Notes: generated by a model from the letters alone, not told the origin. Positions 24,667 to 33,338 are shown, counted from the first letter of the stretch. The stretch is DNA of 40,777 nt from Xanthobacteraceae bacterium (GCA_030037065.1 JASHRW010000017.1:1-40777), one strand, 5' to 3'. Numbers and translations: made by a program.

Positions 24667-24906
24667 TTCCGCCTTGGTCGCGCCCCGGTTGCGGCTTTGC
24701 TGCGCTTGGCACGGTCTGAGGCCGGTAAGTGGAGCGGATTATCGCGGTTTGGTTAATATCCGACAAGTCCGATTGCCGCACGCCGTCATGCACCGTCATG
24801 CACAGCGGGGATTTTCGCCGTGCGCGAAACGGAGTAGTGTTATCGGTTGAGCGGCTGGTAATGCGGTCCGGTTAGACGGCAATTTCACGCAAGGAGGACA
24901 GGCCAC

Positions 24907-25089
24907 ATGGCGATTGAAGCGCATCTTGCCGAACTTGAAAAGCGCCACCAGGCACTGGAACAGGAAATCAGCGAAGCGCTAACACATCCATCGGCCGACG
25001 ATCTGAAAATTGCGGAATTGAAGCGGAAGAAGCTGCACGTAAAGGACGAAATCGCGCGTTTGAAGCAGGAAGCAGCGGTCCTGCACTAG
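24907..25089 (+). CDS. YdcH-family (DUF465) small coiled-coil protein
   Basis: 60 residues: MAIEAHLAELEKRHQALEQE, ISEALTHPSADDLKIAELKR and KKLHVKDEIARLKQE, a textbook DUF465 sequence. AAGGAGG lies 9 nt before the ATG, and a strong terminator follows, so it is probably a well-expressed single gene. In many alphaproteobacteria DUF465 genes sit next to purE; here they are several kb away (from memory). Confidence 0.92.
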   Translation: MAIEAHLAELEKRHQALEQEISEALTHPSADDLKIAELKRKKLHVKDEIARLKQEAAVLH

Positions 25090-25115
25090 CGATTGTACTG
25101 ATCGGTACTTGGGCG

Positions 25116-25157
25116 TCCGCTCATCCCTGCTGAGGCAGGGAAGGGCGGATTTTTTCT
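25116..25157 (+). terminator. Rho-independent terminator after the DUF465 gene
   Basis: A two-part stem, outer TCCGC/GCGGA (25116-25120 and 25145-25149) and inner CCCTGC/GCAGGG (25125-25130 and 25135-25140), is followed by TTTTTTCT. It starts 27 nt after the stop codon at 25089. Confidence 0.88.
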
Positions 25158-25260
25158 ATTAAATTGCTTTGCTGAGATGATGCCGGGTTTTGCATTGCGC
25201 AGGAAGCAGGAGATTTTACTGCTCGGCTTGAATTTCGATTTGCATCTGTACCCTTGATTG

Positions 25261-25278
25261 TCGGACAATTTTGTCCGA
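25261..25278. promoter_or_regulatory. Perfect 18-bp palindrome, probable hicAB operator
   Basis: TCGGACAATTTTGTCCGA reads the same on both strands, with a 2-nt centre. It ends 32 nt upstream of hicA. HicB antitoxins bind such palindromes at their own promoter, so this is the likely autoregulatory site; the binding itself is inference. Confidence 0.7.
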
Positions 25279-25310
25279 TCTTGCAATAAGAAACCTAGCC
25301 CAAACCAGCA

Positions 25311-25511
25311 ATGGATAAGCGCGACATCTTCATTGCCGAGCTTCGGGACGAGGCCCGCAGGAAGGGTTTGTCGTTTCGAGCGGAAAAACGCCGCGGCAAG
25401 GGTGGCCACATGATGGTGTACGTCGGCAACCGGCTCACGACCGTGCCATCACGCGAGATCGATCCCAAGACGGCGCGGAAGATCAGAAAGCAGCTTGGGT
25501 TGGTTGATTGA
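25311..25511 (+). CDS. hicA: HicA-type mRNA interferase toxin
   Basis: 66 residues with the HicA double-stranded-RNA-binding-like fold: FIAELRDEARRKGLSFRAEK, then RRGKGGHMMVYVGNRLTTVP carrying the catalytic His (His33), and the C-terminal helix KTARKIRKQLGLVD. HicA cleaves mRNA and tmRNA and is blocked by HicB. It starts at an ATG at 25311, 32 nt after the palindrome. hicB follows with a 22-nt gap, a one-operon arrangement. Confidence 0.93.
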   Translation: MDKRDIFIAELRDEARRKGLSFRAEKRRGKGGHMMVYVGNRLTTVPSREIDPKTARKIRKQLGLVD

Positions 25512-25533
25512 ATCGGTAGAGAGCGAGATTGAG

Positions 25534-25977
25534 ATGCGATCCTACGTCTATCGGGCTTTGTTCGAACCGGGAGACCGGCGTGGCAATGTCGTCGTCAGTT
25601 TTCCCGACGTGCCGGAAGCGATTACGCAGGGGCGCGGAGAGGCGGACGCGCGGATGATGGCCGAAGAGGCTCTCGGGCTCGCGCTGCTCAGCTATCTCGA
25701 ACGAGGCAAGCCGCTGCCGAAGCCACGCGCGAAAGGTCGCGAGGTTGTCGATATCGCTGTTGCGCCGGATGTGGCAGCCAAACTTGCGGTGCTAGAGGCG
25801 TTTGCCGCCGCCGGAATCAGCAAGAGCGAACTCGGCCGCCGCATCGGCAAGGACGAAAAGGAGGTCCGTCGCATTCTCGATCCAAGGCATCCGACCAAGC
25901 TATCGACGCTCACCGCAGCGCTGCGGGCGCTCGGTAAGCGGCTCGTGGTCGGGGTGATGGAGGATGAGGCGGCGTGA
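25534..25977 (+). CDS. hicB: HicB-type antitoxin with C-terminal HTH
   Basis: 147 residues from the ATG at 25534, the natural domain start; an in-frame extension overlaps hicA and is not supported. The N-terminal degenerate RNase-H-like HicB domain reads MRSYVYRALFEPGDRRGNVV, SFPDVPEAITQGRGEADARM and LGLALLSYLERGKPLPKPR. The C-terminal part (AAGISKSELGRRIGKDEKEV, then RRILDPRHPTKLSTLTAALR) is an XRE-like helix-turn-helix that would bind the palindrome at 25261-25278. The protein inhibits HicA and represses the operon. Confidence 0.93.
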   Translation: MRSYVYRALFEPGDRRGNVVVSFPDVPEAITQGRGEADARMMAEEALGLALLSYLERGKPLPKPRAKGREVVDIAVAPDVAAKLAVLEAFAAAGISKSELGRRIGKDEKEVRRILDPRHPTKLSTLTAALRALGKRLVVGVMEDEAA

Positions 25978-26108
25978 TAATCTCAATCTCGAATGTTACA
26001 AACCACATCCTTTGCGATGTTCAAGCAAAGCCTCTTTACTAGGCGCCTTGTCCTCGTCCTTTGGTCTTCGAATCCTTCTGCCGGCGAGTTGTCGATAGCT
26101 ACTGCTCA

Positions 26109-26873
26109 TTATTTTAGGAGAGAGAATGATTTTCTAGTGGTCTGATCGACAGCAATTAGCCCGCAGTCGAACAGTGTGTGAATATCGGATCGAAGCAGAA
26201 CACCATTCTGAACATGATTTGTCTGAGGACCTCGATAAGGCACGATATGGGCTGCCTCCAACAAGTCCTCGACGCCACAACCGGTAACGGCACATTTTCG
26301 ATCATAAGCGTCAAGAAGGGCAGATCGAAACGCTTGCTGTCCACGTCGAATCGCGATCGAACGATTAATCCTTTCCCGGGCATCCTCTATGTTAAGTGGG
26401 TTAAAGGTTTCGATATCGCCAACCTGCGCTGGTATGAGTCGATTAGCCCGCTTGGCAATAAATTATCAATCGTACGAGCGGCAACTTCTGGAAGGCGAAC
26501 GCCACTTCCCTGTAGATGCCAAATGTGCGTCGGAACGGGAATGGCCGCGAGTTCTTCTTCAGAAACCAACGTTGTCTGAGTCGGATCAACCAACTGACGA
26601 AAAGTAACAGGCACCTGCCAGGCATTTTGCCCGCGCCGTGCCGCGCTATTCTGAATCGCAGGACCAGTTATCGTTCCTACTCCGAAGATGCCTTGTGGAC
26701 GATCTTCCTGTTTCAGGAAATAATGCAGAGTCGCCAGGCCGTGCCGTTCTGTGTGCTAAGCAACGCCACGGTTCGGTGACTTCTTTTCCGCTTTCGAAAT
26801 CATCGATCAGGGTGCGCAAGTCGGCGTTCGGCCATCCGTTAGGTGTCCAAGTAAATAGATACGCATTCGCCAT
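26109..26873 (-). pseudogene. HNH endonuclease with EVE-like N-terminus, broken by two frameshifts
   Basis: On the minus strand three frames join to give one plausible protein of about 254 residues. From the ATG at 26873: MANAYLFTWTPNGWPNADLR up to RPGDSAL. Near 26725 the frame shifts to YFLKQEDRPQGIFGVGTITG, continuing through PVPTHIWHLQGSGVRLPEVA to about 26455. A second shift leads to AKRANRLIPAQVGDIETFNP and the HNH part: AIRRGQQAFRSALLDAYDRK, CAVTGCGVEDLLEAAHIVPY and NGVLLRSDIHTLFDCGLIAV, with the stop at 26109-26111. The first part resembles EVE/PUA-like modified-base readers fused to HNH nucleases. Such proteins act in restriction-type defence. The gene is probably dead; sequencing error is the alternative. 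Confidence 0.75.
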
Positions 26874-26876
26874 GCA

Positions 26877-28502
26877 TCACATCCCCTTCGCCACATCGCG
26901 CAGCTTGAATTTCTGCAGCTTGCCCGTGCTCGTCTTTGGTATTTCGGCGAACACCACGTAGCGTGGGCATTTGTAGGCGGCGAGATTTTGCCGGCACCAG
27001 GCGATCAACTCCTCGGCGGTGGCGCTCTTGCCCGGTCTCAATTCCACGAAAGCGCACGGCGTTTCGCCCCATTTCTCGTCGGGCTTGGCGACCACCGCGA
27101 CTGCCTGCACGGCCGGGTGCTTGTAGAGCGTGTCCTCGACCTCGATCGAGGAAATATTCTCGCCACCGGAAATGATGATGTCCTTGGAGCGGTCCTTGAG
27201 CTGGATGTAGCCGTCCGGATGCATGACGCCGAGGTCGCCGGAATGAAACCAGCCGCCGGCGAATTCGCGCGCAGTCGCCGTGTGGTTTTTCAGATAGCCC
27301 TTCATCACCACGTTGCCGCGGAACATCACCTCGCCCAGTGTCTGCCCGTCGCGCGGCACCGGCCGCAGCGTTTCCGGATCGAGCACGTCGAGCGCGTCGA
27401 GCACCGGATAACAGACGCCTTGCCGCGCCTTCTTGGCTGCCTGCTCTGAGGACGACAGGCCGTCCCACTCGCGGTGCCAATCGTTGACGCTCGCCGGTCC
27501 GTAGGTTTCGGTCAGCCCGTAGACATGGGTGACGTTGAAGCCCGCGGCCTTCATCGCCGCCAGAACCGCTTCCGGTGGCGGTGCCGCGGCGGTGACGAAC
27601 TCCACCGTATGCGGCAGCGGCTTTTTTTCGTGCGTGGCGGCGTTGAGCAAAGTCGACATCACGATCGGCGCGCCGCACAGGTGCGTGACCTTGTGCGCGG
27701 CGATGGCGTCATAGATCGGCGCCGCGCGTACCGCGCGTAAGCAAACATGAGTACCCGCAACCACCGACAGGGTCCAGGGGAAGCACCAGCCGTTGCAGTG
27801 GAACATCGGCAGTGTCCACAGATAGACCGGATGCTTGCCCATGCCGCAGGTGATGACGTTGGCCATCGCCAGCAGATAAGCGCCGCGATGATGGTAGACG
27901 ACGCCTTTGGGATCGCCGGTGGTGCCGGAGGTGTAATTGAGCGAAATGGCGTCCCATTCGTCGGCCGGCATCAGCCAGGTGAAATCGGGCGAGCCCTCGC
28001 GCAAAAAATCCTCGTATTCGATCTGGCCGATCCGTTCGCCGGCGCCGACGAATTCCGGATCGTCGTAATCGATCACCAGCGGTTTTGCCTTGCACAGCGC
28101 CAGCGCGTCCTTGGCGACTTTGGAGAATTCGCGGTCGACGATCAGCACCTTGGCCTCGCCGTGGTCGATCTGAAAGGCGATGATGGCGGCGTCGAGTCGG
28201 GTGTTGATGGTGTTGAGCACGGCGCCCGCCATGGCGACGCCGTAGTGTGCTTCCAGCATCGCCGGCGCATTGGCGAGCAGGGCGGAAACCGTGTCGCCGT
28301 GCCTGATATCCCGCTGGGCGAGCGCAGACGCCAGCCGCCGCGCGCGCGCGTAAAAATCCCGGTACGTCCAGGACCGTTGGCCGTGGACGATCGCTGTTTG
28401 CTCCGGATAGACAGCGGCTGCGCGCGCCAAGAATGATAAGGGCGTGAGCGGCTGGAAATTCGCCGGGTTGCGGTCGAGGCCGGTCTCGTAGGGCGTACTC
28501 AT
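26877..28502 (-). CDS. Acyl-CoA synthetase (AMP-binding family)
   Basis: 541 residues from the ATG at 28502. It activates a carboxylic acid as an acyl-adenylate and then forms the CoA thioester. Core motifs: YTSGTTGDPKG (190-200, phosphate loop), MFHCNGWCFPWTL, VYGLTETYGP, GWFHSGDLGVMHPDGYI, KDIIISGGENISSIEVED and the catalytic Lys in PKTSTGK (Lys528). The sequence type suits medium-chain, 3-methylmercaptopropionate or similar acids; the exact substrate is unknown. It starts 4 nt after the broken HNH gene's start, with a methyltransferase gene just upstream on the same strand (20-nt gap). Confidence 0.93.
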   Translation of the reverse strand: MSTPYETGLDRNPANFQPLTPLSFLARAAAVYPEQTAIVHGQRSWTYRDFYARARRLASALAQRDIRHGDTVSALLANAPAMLEAHYGVAMAGAVLNTINTRLDAAIIAFQIDHGEAKVLIVDREFSKVAKDALALCKAKPLVIDYDDPEFVGAGERIGQIEYEDFLREGSPDFTWLMPADEWDAISLNYTSGTTGDPKGVVYHHRGAYLLAMANVITCGMGKHPVYLWTLPMFHCNGWCFPWTLSVVAGTHVCLRAVRAAPIYDAIAAHKVTHLCGAPIVMSTLLNAATHEKKPLPHTVEFVTAAAPPPEAVLAAMKAAGFNVTHVYGLTETYGPASVNDWHREWDGLSSSEQAAKKARQGVCYPVLDALDVLDPETLRPVPRDGQTLGEVMFRGNVVMKGYLKNHTATAREFAGGWFHSGDLGVMHPDGYIQLKDRSKDIIISGGENISSIEVEDTLYKHPAVQAVAVVAKPDEKWGETPCAFVELRPGKSATAEELIAWCRQNLAAYKCPRYVVFAEIPKTSTGKLQKFKLRDVAKGM

Positions 28503-28522
28503 CTTCAAGACTCGATGTGGCG

Positions 28523-29323
28523 TTACGATTTCGGCTGGTCGAGGACCGAGGTATCGAGGTAGGCAAGAAAGTGCGGCAAGGTGCGAAATGCAAGGTGTAC
28601 GTTGTCGTTCAACGATAGCACTTTATAGCCATGGCGATTCCAGGCGGATTTGAGCGCCTCTCGCGAAAAGATCGAGATATGGCCATTGCGAGGCGCGACG
28701 TACCACCAATTCAGGCCGAGCCGGTCGAAATCTTCCGGCTGCACACTGGTCGTGAACAGGATCAATCCCGGGTCGGCCGCGCACTCGATCATTGCGGCAA
28801 TTCCAGACGCCGGATCCGGCATGTGTTCCAGGGTCTCTACGCACATCACCAGATCGAACTTTCCGTCCGGGCGGCGCGCAAACTCCGGGACCATCGGATC
28901 GTAGGACACGGCGGCTGGAAAGCCGTGAGCGCGGAGCGCCGTGCAGAGCGCATCGTTGCCGCCCCCATAGTCGAGCACGCGGGTTTTCGTCTTGTAGGGG
29001 CCCCATAGACCGGCCACGACGTCGCCATTGGTGCGCGATCTCGTTTCGCTCTGGTAGTCTGGATCGACCCTGCCGTATTCGTCGTTATAGATGTGCGTCT
29101 TGAAATGTTCGGTCGTCCATTCGTCAAAGGCATCGGTGAACAGGAATTTGCAGTCGACACAGCGCCGGTAATAAATCGGCACGCCGGACAGCAAAAGCCG
29201 TACGCCGCGCGCCTCTTCGCAGGATTTGTGAAAATCGACGACGCCGTAAAGTGGGGCCTGGCCGCCGCAGATTTTGCACGGTGCGGCCGCCGGCGAGAGA
29301 GGTCGGATGTCGTCGATCACCAT
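28523..29323 (-). CDS. Class I SAM-dependent methyltransferase with N-terminal zinc ribbon
   Basis: 266 residues from the ATG at 29323. Near the N-terminus the pairs CKICGG and RCVDCKFLF form a probable zinc ribbon, as in several methyltransferases of sugar or surface-polysaccharide pathways. The SAM-binding part has motif I VLDYGGGNDALCTAL, then DGKFDLVMCVETLEHMPDP and LILFTTSVQPEDFD. NWWYVAPRNGHISIFSREAL near the end is typical of this type. The acceptor substrate cannot be named. It shares the strand with the acyl-CoA synthetase, 20 nt apart, and is divergent from prpE. Confidence 0.85.
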   Translation of the reverse strand: MVIDDIRPLSPAAAPCKICGGQAPLYGVVDFHKSCEEARGVRLLLSGVPIYYRRCVDCKFLFTDAFDEWTTEHFKTHIYNDEYGRVDPDYQSETRSRTNGDVVAGLWGPYKTKTRVLDYGGGNDALCTALRAHGFPAAVSYDPMVPEFARRPDGKFDLVMCVETLEHMPDPASGIAAMIECAADPGLILFTTSVQPEDFDRLGLNWWYVAPRNGHISIFSREALKSAWNRHGYKVLSLNDNVHLAFRTLPHFLAYLDTSVLDQPKS

Positions 29324-29441
29324 GACGGCGCAACAACGGAAGGAAGAATCGATGCCGCATGCAGCGTAGCACGGCTTGCAATCACGTGCCGGTCCCCCAC
29401 AATATCCGATTTGCCGTCCCATCGGGTGGCGAGGAGGAATA

Positions 29442-31361
29442 ATGGACGCCCGATCAAGCCGCTATCACGAGACTTATGCGCGCTGGCAGCGCGATCCGGT
29501 CGCGTTTTGGGGTGAGGCGGCAGCCGACATCGACTGGTTCGAAAAGCCGAAAGCCGTGTTCGATGCCAAAGCAGGCATCTACGGCCGCTGGTTCACAGGC
29601 GGGGTCTGCAACACCTGCTTCAATGCGGTCGACCGCCACATCGATGCCGGCCGCGGCGATCAGGCGGCGATCATCTACGATTCGCCACTCGCGGGCGCAA
29701 AGCGCACCATCACCTACCACCGCCTGCTCACCGAGACTCAGGTGCTGGCCGGCATGCTGCGCGATCTCGGCGTCCAGAAAGGCGACCGCGTTATCCTCTA
29801 CATGCCGATGGTGCCGGAGGCAGTCATTGGCATGCTCGCCTGCGCGCGCATCGGCGCCATTCATTCCGTGGTGTTCGGCGGCTTCGCCGCGCGCGAACTG
29901 GCGACGCGGATCGATGACGCCAAGCCTAAAGTCATTCTCTCAGCGAGCTGCGGGCTCGAGCCGGGACGCATCGTCGCCTACAAGCCGCTGCTCGACGAGG
30001 CGATCAAGCTCGCCGTGCACAAGCCCGACGCCTGCCTCATCCTGCAGCGGCCGCAGGCGCAAGCCGCGCTGATCGAAGGCCGCGACCGCGATTGGGCGGC
30101 CATGCGCGACTACGCGCTCGTGCATGCCCGCTCGGCCTATGACTGCGTGCCGGTCGAAGCGACCGACCCGCTCTACATTCTCTACACCTCAGGCACGACC
30201 GGACGGCCGAAAGGCGTCGTGCGCGACAACGGCGGCCACATGGTCGCGCTGAAATGGTCGATGCAATATCTTTATGGTGTCGAGCCGGGCGAAGTGTACT
30301 GGGCCGCCTCCGACGTCGGCTGGGTGGTCGGTCATTCCTACATCGTCTATGCGCCGCTCCTGCACGGCTGCACCACGATCCTCTACGAGGGCAAACCGGT
30401 CGGCACGCCCGACGCCGGCGCGTTCTGGCGTGTCATCGCCGAGCACGGCTGCGCCGCCATGTTCACGGCGCCGACCGCATTCCGCGCCATCAAGAAGGAA
30501 GACCCGCAGGGCAAGCTGCTCGCTCAATACGATCTGAAAAAATTCCGCACGCTGTTTCTCGCCGGCGAGCGCGCCGATCCCGACACCGTGCAGTGGGCGG
30601 AGAAGCTTCTCAACGTCCCGGTACTCGATCATTGGTGGCAGACCGAGACCGGTTGGTGCATCGCCGGCAATCCGGTCGGCCTCGGCACGCTGCCGGTCAA
30701 ATACGGCTCGGCGACCGTGCCGATGCCGGGCTACGACGTGCGCGTGGTCGACGAGGCGGGCAAGGGCGTCGCGCCCGGCAAGACGGGCTCGATCGTGGTC
30801 AAGCTGCCGCTGCCGCCCGGCTGCCTGCCGACGCTATGGCAGGCCGATACGCGCATGCGCGAGAGCTATCTGGACGAATTCCCCGGCTGCTACAAAACCG
30901 CCGACGCAGGTTTTCGCGACGAGGAAGGCTACATTTCCGTCATGGGCCGCACCGACGACATCATCAATGTCGCCGGCCACCGGCTCTCCACCGGCGGCAT
31001 GGAGGAAGTGCTCGCTGCGCATCCCGATGTCGCCGAATGCGCCGTGCTCGGCATCAAGGACGAGCTCAAGGGCGAAGTGCCCTGCGGTTTCATCGTGCTC
31101 AAGAGCGGCGTCAACCGCCCACCGGCCGAGATCGAGAAAGAGTGCATCGCGCTCATCCGCGAAAAGATCGGACCCGTGGCGAGCTTCCGCCTCGCCATCG
31201 CGGTGGCGCGGCTGCCGAAAACGCGCTCCGGCAAGATTTTGCGCGGAACCATCAAAAAAATCGCCGACGGCGAAGAGTGGCAGATGCCGGCGACCATCGA
31301 CGATCCGGCGATTCTCGACGAGATCGGGAGCGCGCTGAAGGTGAAGGGAGTGGGGTCGTAG
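29442..31361 (+). CDS. prpE: Propionyl-CoA synthetase
   Basis: 639 residues from the ATG at 29442, with GAGGAGG 4 nt upstream. This acetyl/propionyl-CoA-synthetase-type enzyme makes propionyl-CoA from propionate, ATP and CoA. Motifs: DWFEKPKAVFDAKAGIYGRW near the start (typical of PrpE), CNTCFNAVDRH, YTSGTTGRPKG (248-258), ASDVGWVVGHSYIVYAPLL, DHWWQTETGW and the acetylatable Lys in PKTRSGK (Lys598). Length fits PrpE (about 630). It stands alone with no methylcitrate-cycle genes in the window. Confidence 0.93.
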   Translation: MDARSSRYHETYARWQRDPVAFWGEAAADIDWFEKPKAVFDAKAGIYGRWFTGGVCNTCFNAVDRHIDAGRGDQAAIIYDSPLAGAKRTITYHRLLTETQVLAGMLRDLGVQKGDRVILYMPMVPEAVIGMLACARIGAIHSVVFGGFAARELATRIDDAKPKVILSASCGLEPGRIVAYKPLLDEAIKLAVHKPDACLILQRPQAQAALIEGRDRDWAAMRDYALVHARSAYDCVPVEATDPLYILYTSGTTGRPKGVVRDNGGHMVALKWSMQYLYGVEPGEVYWAASDVGWVVGHSYIVYAPLLHGCTTILYEGKPVGTPDAGAFWRVIAEHGCAAMFTAPTAFRAIKKEDPQGKLLAQYDLKKFRTLFLAGERADPDTVQWAEKLLNVPVLDHWWQTETGWCIAGNPVGLGTLPVKYGSATVPMPGYDVRVVDEAGKGVAPGKTGSIVVKLPLPPGCLPTLWQADTRMRESYLDEFPGCYKTADAGFRDEEGYISVMGRTDDIINVAGHRLSTGGMEEVLAAHPDVAECAVLGIKDELKGEVPCGFIVLKSGVNRPPAEIEKECIALIREKIGPVASFRLAIAVARLPKTRSGKILRGTIKKIADGEEWQMPATIDDPAILDEIGSALKVKGVGS

Positions 31362-31588
31362 GGTTCCACCGCCATTGAAGATCACGGCAACATTAGCAGG
31401 ACAACGAGCTCAGTTCACATGGACTCGCGGCTGCAAAAATTCAGGGCGTGGGAAAAGAGTGGTTCAAGACAAACCGCGAAGAGATCATTGCAATCTATCA
31501 GTCGGTCACAAAGGTTTAACTCTCTCCGGAGTGGCGGCCGTCTTTGAGCAGCAGATCAATTAATAAGGGCAAGCCAAACCAACGTGCG

Positions 31589-31903
31589 CTACGCTTCCTT
31601 CGTATGCTGCTCGTAATACCGGCGCAGGATCGCATTGATGCGCGACTGATAGCCCTTCCCTTGCGCACGGAACCAAGCGAGCACGTCCGAATCGACCCGC
31701 AGCGTCATGTGAGCTTTGCGCGGCGGCTTCGGCAGTTCGGTGGTGACCCAGTCGATCTCGTCCATGGCATCGTCGGGATCGCGGCCGGAGGGCAGCGGCT
31801 TTTTCGCCGCCGCCTTCCAATCGGTTTTGATCTCGCCGCGCTTTTGCATGGCGCGCAGTTCAGCCACCGTGTGCTTGACGATATATCCTGATTTCCTGCT
31901 CAT
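31589..31903 (-). CDS. brnA: BrnA-type antitoxin (second brnTA module)
   Basis: 104 residues: a longer N-terminus (MSRKSGYIVKHTVAELRAMQ, KRGEIKTDW), a central DDAMDEIDWVTTELPKPPRK linker and a C-terminal AHMTLRVDSDVLAWFRAQGK followed by GYQSRINAILRRYYEQ. This is the common BrnA type with a ribbon-helix-helix DNA-binding end. It overlaps the end of brnT by 44 nt. A short gene remnant without a start may lie at 31397-31519, between prpE and this gene. Confidence 0.92.
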   Translation of the reverse strand: MSRKSGYIVKHTVAELRAMQKRGEIKTDWKAAAKKPLPSGRDPDDAMDEIDWVTTELPKPPRKAHMTLRVDSDVLAWFRAQGKGYQSRINAILRRYYEQHTKEA

Positions 31904-32132
31904 GCGCTCGCCTCATTGAGATCACGCGGATGTTCTCTCCACGCCAAGTCCAAACGACGGTGAAGAACGCGCCTTCGATTTCCGCCGTCGTTTTCCACCG
32001 CTCCTCGTCGTTGCGCGGGCTCGGCTGATGGATCGCCGGACGCCCATCGAAAAATCGATAGGTCGATGCAAAATCAAGCGCCCGATCCTTGAGAATCTGC
32101 GCGCGCTTGTGCTCGTCCCATTCGAATTCCAT
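31860..32132 (-). CDS. brnT: BrnT-type RNase toxin (second brnTA module)
   Basis: 90 residues with the BrnT signature: FEWDEHKRAQILKDRALDFA, a central RNDEERWKTTAEIEGAFFTV, then WTWRGENIRVISMRRAHEQE. The family's charged active-site residues appear to be in place. Only distant similarity to the first brnT (3090-3362) is visible, so these look like independent modules, not a recent duplication. The start is an ATG at 32132 without a Shine-Dalgarno site; a promoter-like TATGGT 11 nt upstream suggests a nearly leaderless mRNA. Confidence 0.92.
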   Translation of the reverse strand: MEFEWDEHKRAQILKDRALDFASTYRFFDGRPAIHQPSPRNDEERWKTTAEIEGAFFTVVWTWRGENIRVISMRRAHEQEIRIYRQAHGG

Positions 32133-32143
32133 CCGGAACTGTT

Positions 32144-32173
32144 ACCATATGTGCATACAAATTGTACATACAA
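32144..32173 (-). promoter_or_regulatory. brnTA promoter with tandem direct repeat
   Basis: On the plus strand TGTGCATACAA (32150-32160) and TGTACATACAA (32163-32173) are direct copies with one mismatch, 13 bp apart. On the minus strand this gives TTGTAT (-35-like) and TATGGT (-10-like) about 18 bp apart, placing transcription start within a few nt of the brnT ATG. Two BrnA copies could bind the repeats and repress; this is inference. Confidence 0.5.
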
Positions 32174-32215
32174 GTGATTGGCGGCACCATCTCCAATCTT
32201 GTACGTTAAACGGCA

Positions 32216-33142
32216 ATGGTGCGTCTTGCCGCACAGTTTGCCGCGATGGCCTTGGCATTGTGGAGCGCGCAGGCCAGCGCGCAGCCTTCCACAAGTCCGG
32301 CTGCACAAAGCCAACCAGCGCCGGCCGGCAAACCGACCGAAAATAACGTCCAGAAAGGCCCGACCGCCGATGACATCTGCCATGCGATCGAAGACGATGC
32401 GGCGGAGAATGGGTTGCCGGTCGAGTTTTTTGCCCGCGTGATCTGGCAGGAGAGCCGCTTCAATGCGCAGGCGGTCAGTCCCAAGGGGGCGGAGGGCATC
32501 GCGCAGTTCATGCCGGCGACGGCGAGCTTCCGCGGGCTGTCCGATCCGTTCGATCCGATCGCGGCATTGCGCGAATCGGCGAGCTATCTGGGCGACCTGA
32601 AAACGCAGTTCGGCAATCTCGGGCTCGCCGCCGCCGGCTACAATGCCGGACCCGGGCGGGTGAGCGCCTGGCTCGATGGCACGCGCGGCCTGCCCGATGA
32701 GACGCGCGATTACGTCGCCATCATCACTGGCTGGACCGCCGACGAATGGGCTTCCGCGAAACCGCCGAAAATGCCGGAGACCACGATCCCGCAGGGCGTG
32801 CCATGTACCCGGCTTGCCAATCTGATCCTGGCCAAGCCGGCTGAGCAGAAGCACATCGCTGCCCATGTGCCGGCCTGGGGCGCGCAGCTGACCGCGAGCC
32901 TGTCGGAGCGCAACGCCTGGGCGATCTATCGCACGCTGCAGCGGCGCTACGCCGCGCTGATCGGCGACCGCGAGCCGGTCGTGCTGCGCGGCCGCATTCC
33001 CGGCATGGGCAATGCGGCGCGCTACATGATCCGCATCGGCGACGACAACCGATCCTACCTGGAGAAATTCTGCAGCAAGCTGGTCGCGGCCGGCGGCGCC
33101 TGCGTGGTGCTGCGCAACAGCCGCGCGGCAAGCGTGAATTAG
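32216..33142 (+). CDS. Lytic murein transglycosylase (SLT domain) with SPOR-like C-terminus
   Basis: 308 residues with a signal peptide ([23 protein letters not shown]). The SLT domain spans about 52-175: [20 protein letters not shown] with catalytic Glu79, [13 protein letters not shown] (91-103) and [15 protein letters not shown]. The C-terminal 75 residues, including [18 protein letters not shown] and [16 protein letters not shown], look like a SPOR-type peptidoglycan-binding domain. The enzyme cleaves peptidoglycan strands in the periplasm. It is divergent from brnT, whose operator lies between them. Confidence 0.9.
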   Translation: MVRLAAQFAAMALALWSAQASAQPSTSPAAQSQPAPAGKPTENNVQKGPTADDICHAIEDDAAENGLPVEFFARVIWQESRFNAQAVSPKGAEGIAQFMPATASFRGLSDPFDPIAALRESASYLGDLKTQFGNLGLAAAGYNAGPGRVSAWLDGTRGLPDETRDYVAIITGWTADEWASAKPPKMPETTIPQGVPCTRLANLILAKPAEQKHIAAHVPAWGAQLTASLSERNAWAIYRTLQRRYAALIGDREPVVLRGRIPGMGNAARYMIRIGDDNRSYLEKFCSKLVAAGGACVVLRNSRAASVN

Positions 33143-33284
33143 CCGCGTAGGGACCGCGCACTCGAAGCCTGGCTGCCACAGAGACTTGCGAATCATCGCG
33201 TCGCCAAACTCGATACCCACGATGGCGATCCTCGACTCGGCTCGCAAATCCAAGCAATTACAAATACTTGCCGCTTTTGCATTG

Positions 33285-33298
33285 ACAATCAATATTGT
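33285..33298. promoter_or_regulatory. AT-rich palindrome upstream of the toxin gene
   Basis: ACAATCAATATTGT is an inverted repeat (ACAAT/ATTGT, 4-nt centre) that overlaps a TTGACA hexamer (33282-33287). It lies 40 nt before the toxin start in an unusually AT-rich 60 nt. No well-spaced -10 is seen, so promoter and operator roles are tentative. Confidence 0.3.
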
Positions 33299-33338
33299 AT
33301 CCGAAACAGTTATTTAATCTCCATTATTGAGACGAGCG

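Noticed and set aside
25086-25409. 107-codon minus-strand frame before hicA
   Set aside because: Overlaps the terminator, the palindrome and hicA; no ribosome site and no family.
26136-26149. CTAGTGGTCTGATC, similar to the outer part of the palindrome at 2613-2689
   Set aside because: It lies inside the coding sequence of the HNH pseudogene (residues DQTTRK) and has no inverted partner, so the match is probably chance.
31397-31519. Possible 3' remnant of a gene (frame ending WFKTNREEIIAIYQSVTKV)
   Set aside because: The 41-codon frame has no start and no recognisable family. It may be a gene remnant but cannot be supported.
31922-33292. Minus-strand frame of 456 codons opposite the transglycosylase
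   Set aside because: Covers brnT and the SLT gene in the wrong frames and shows no domain.
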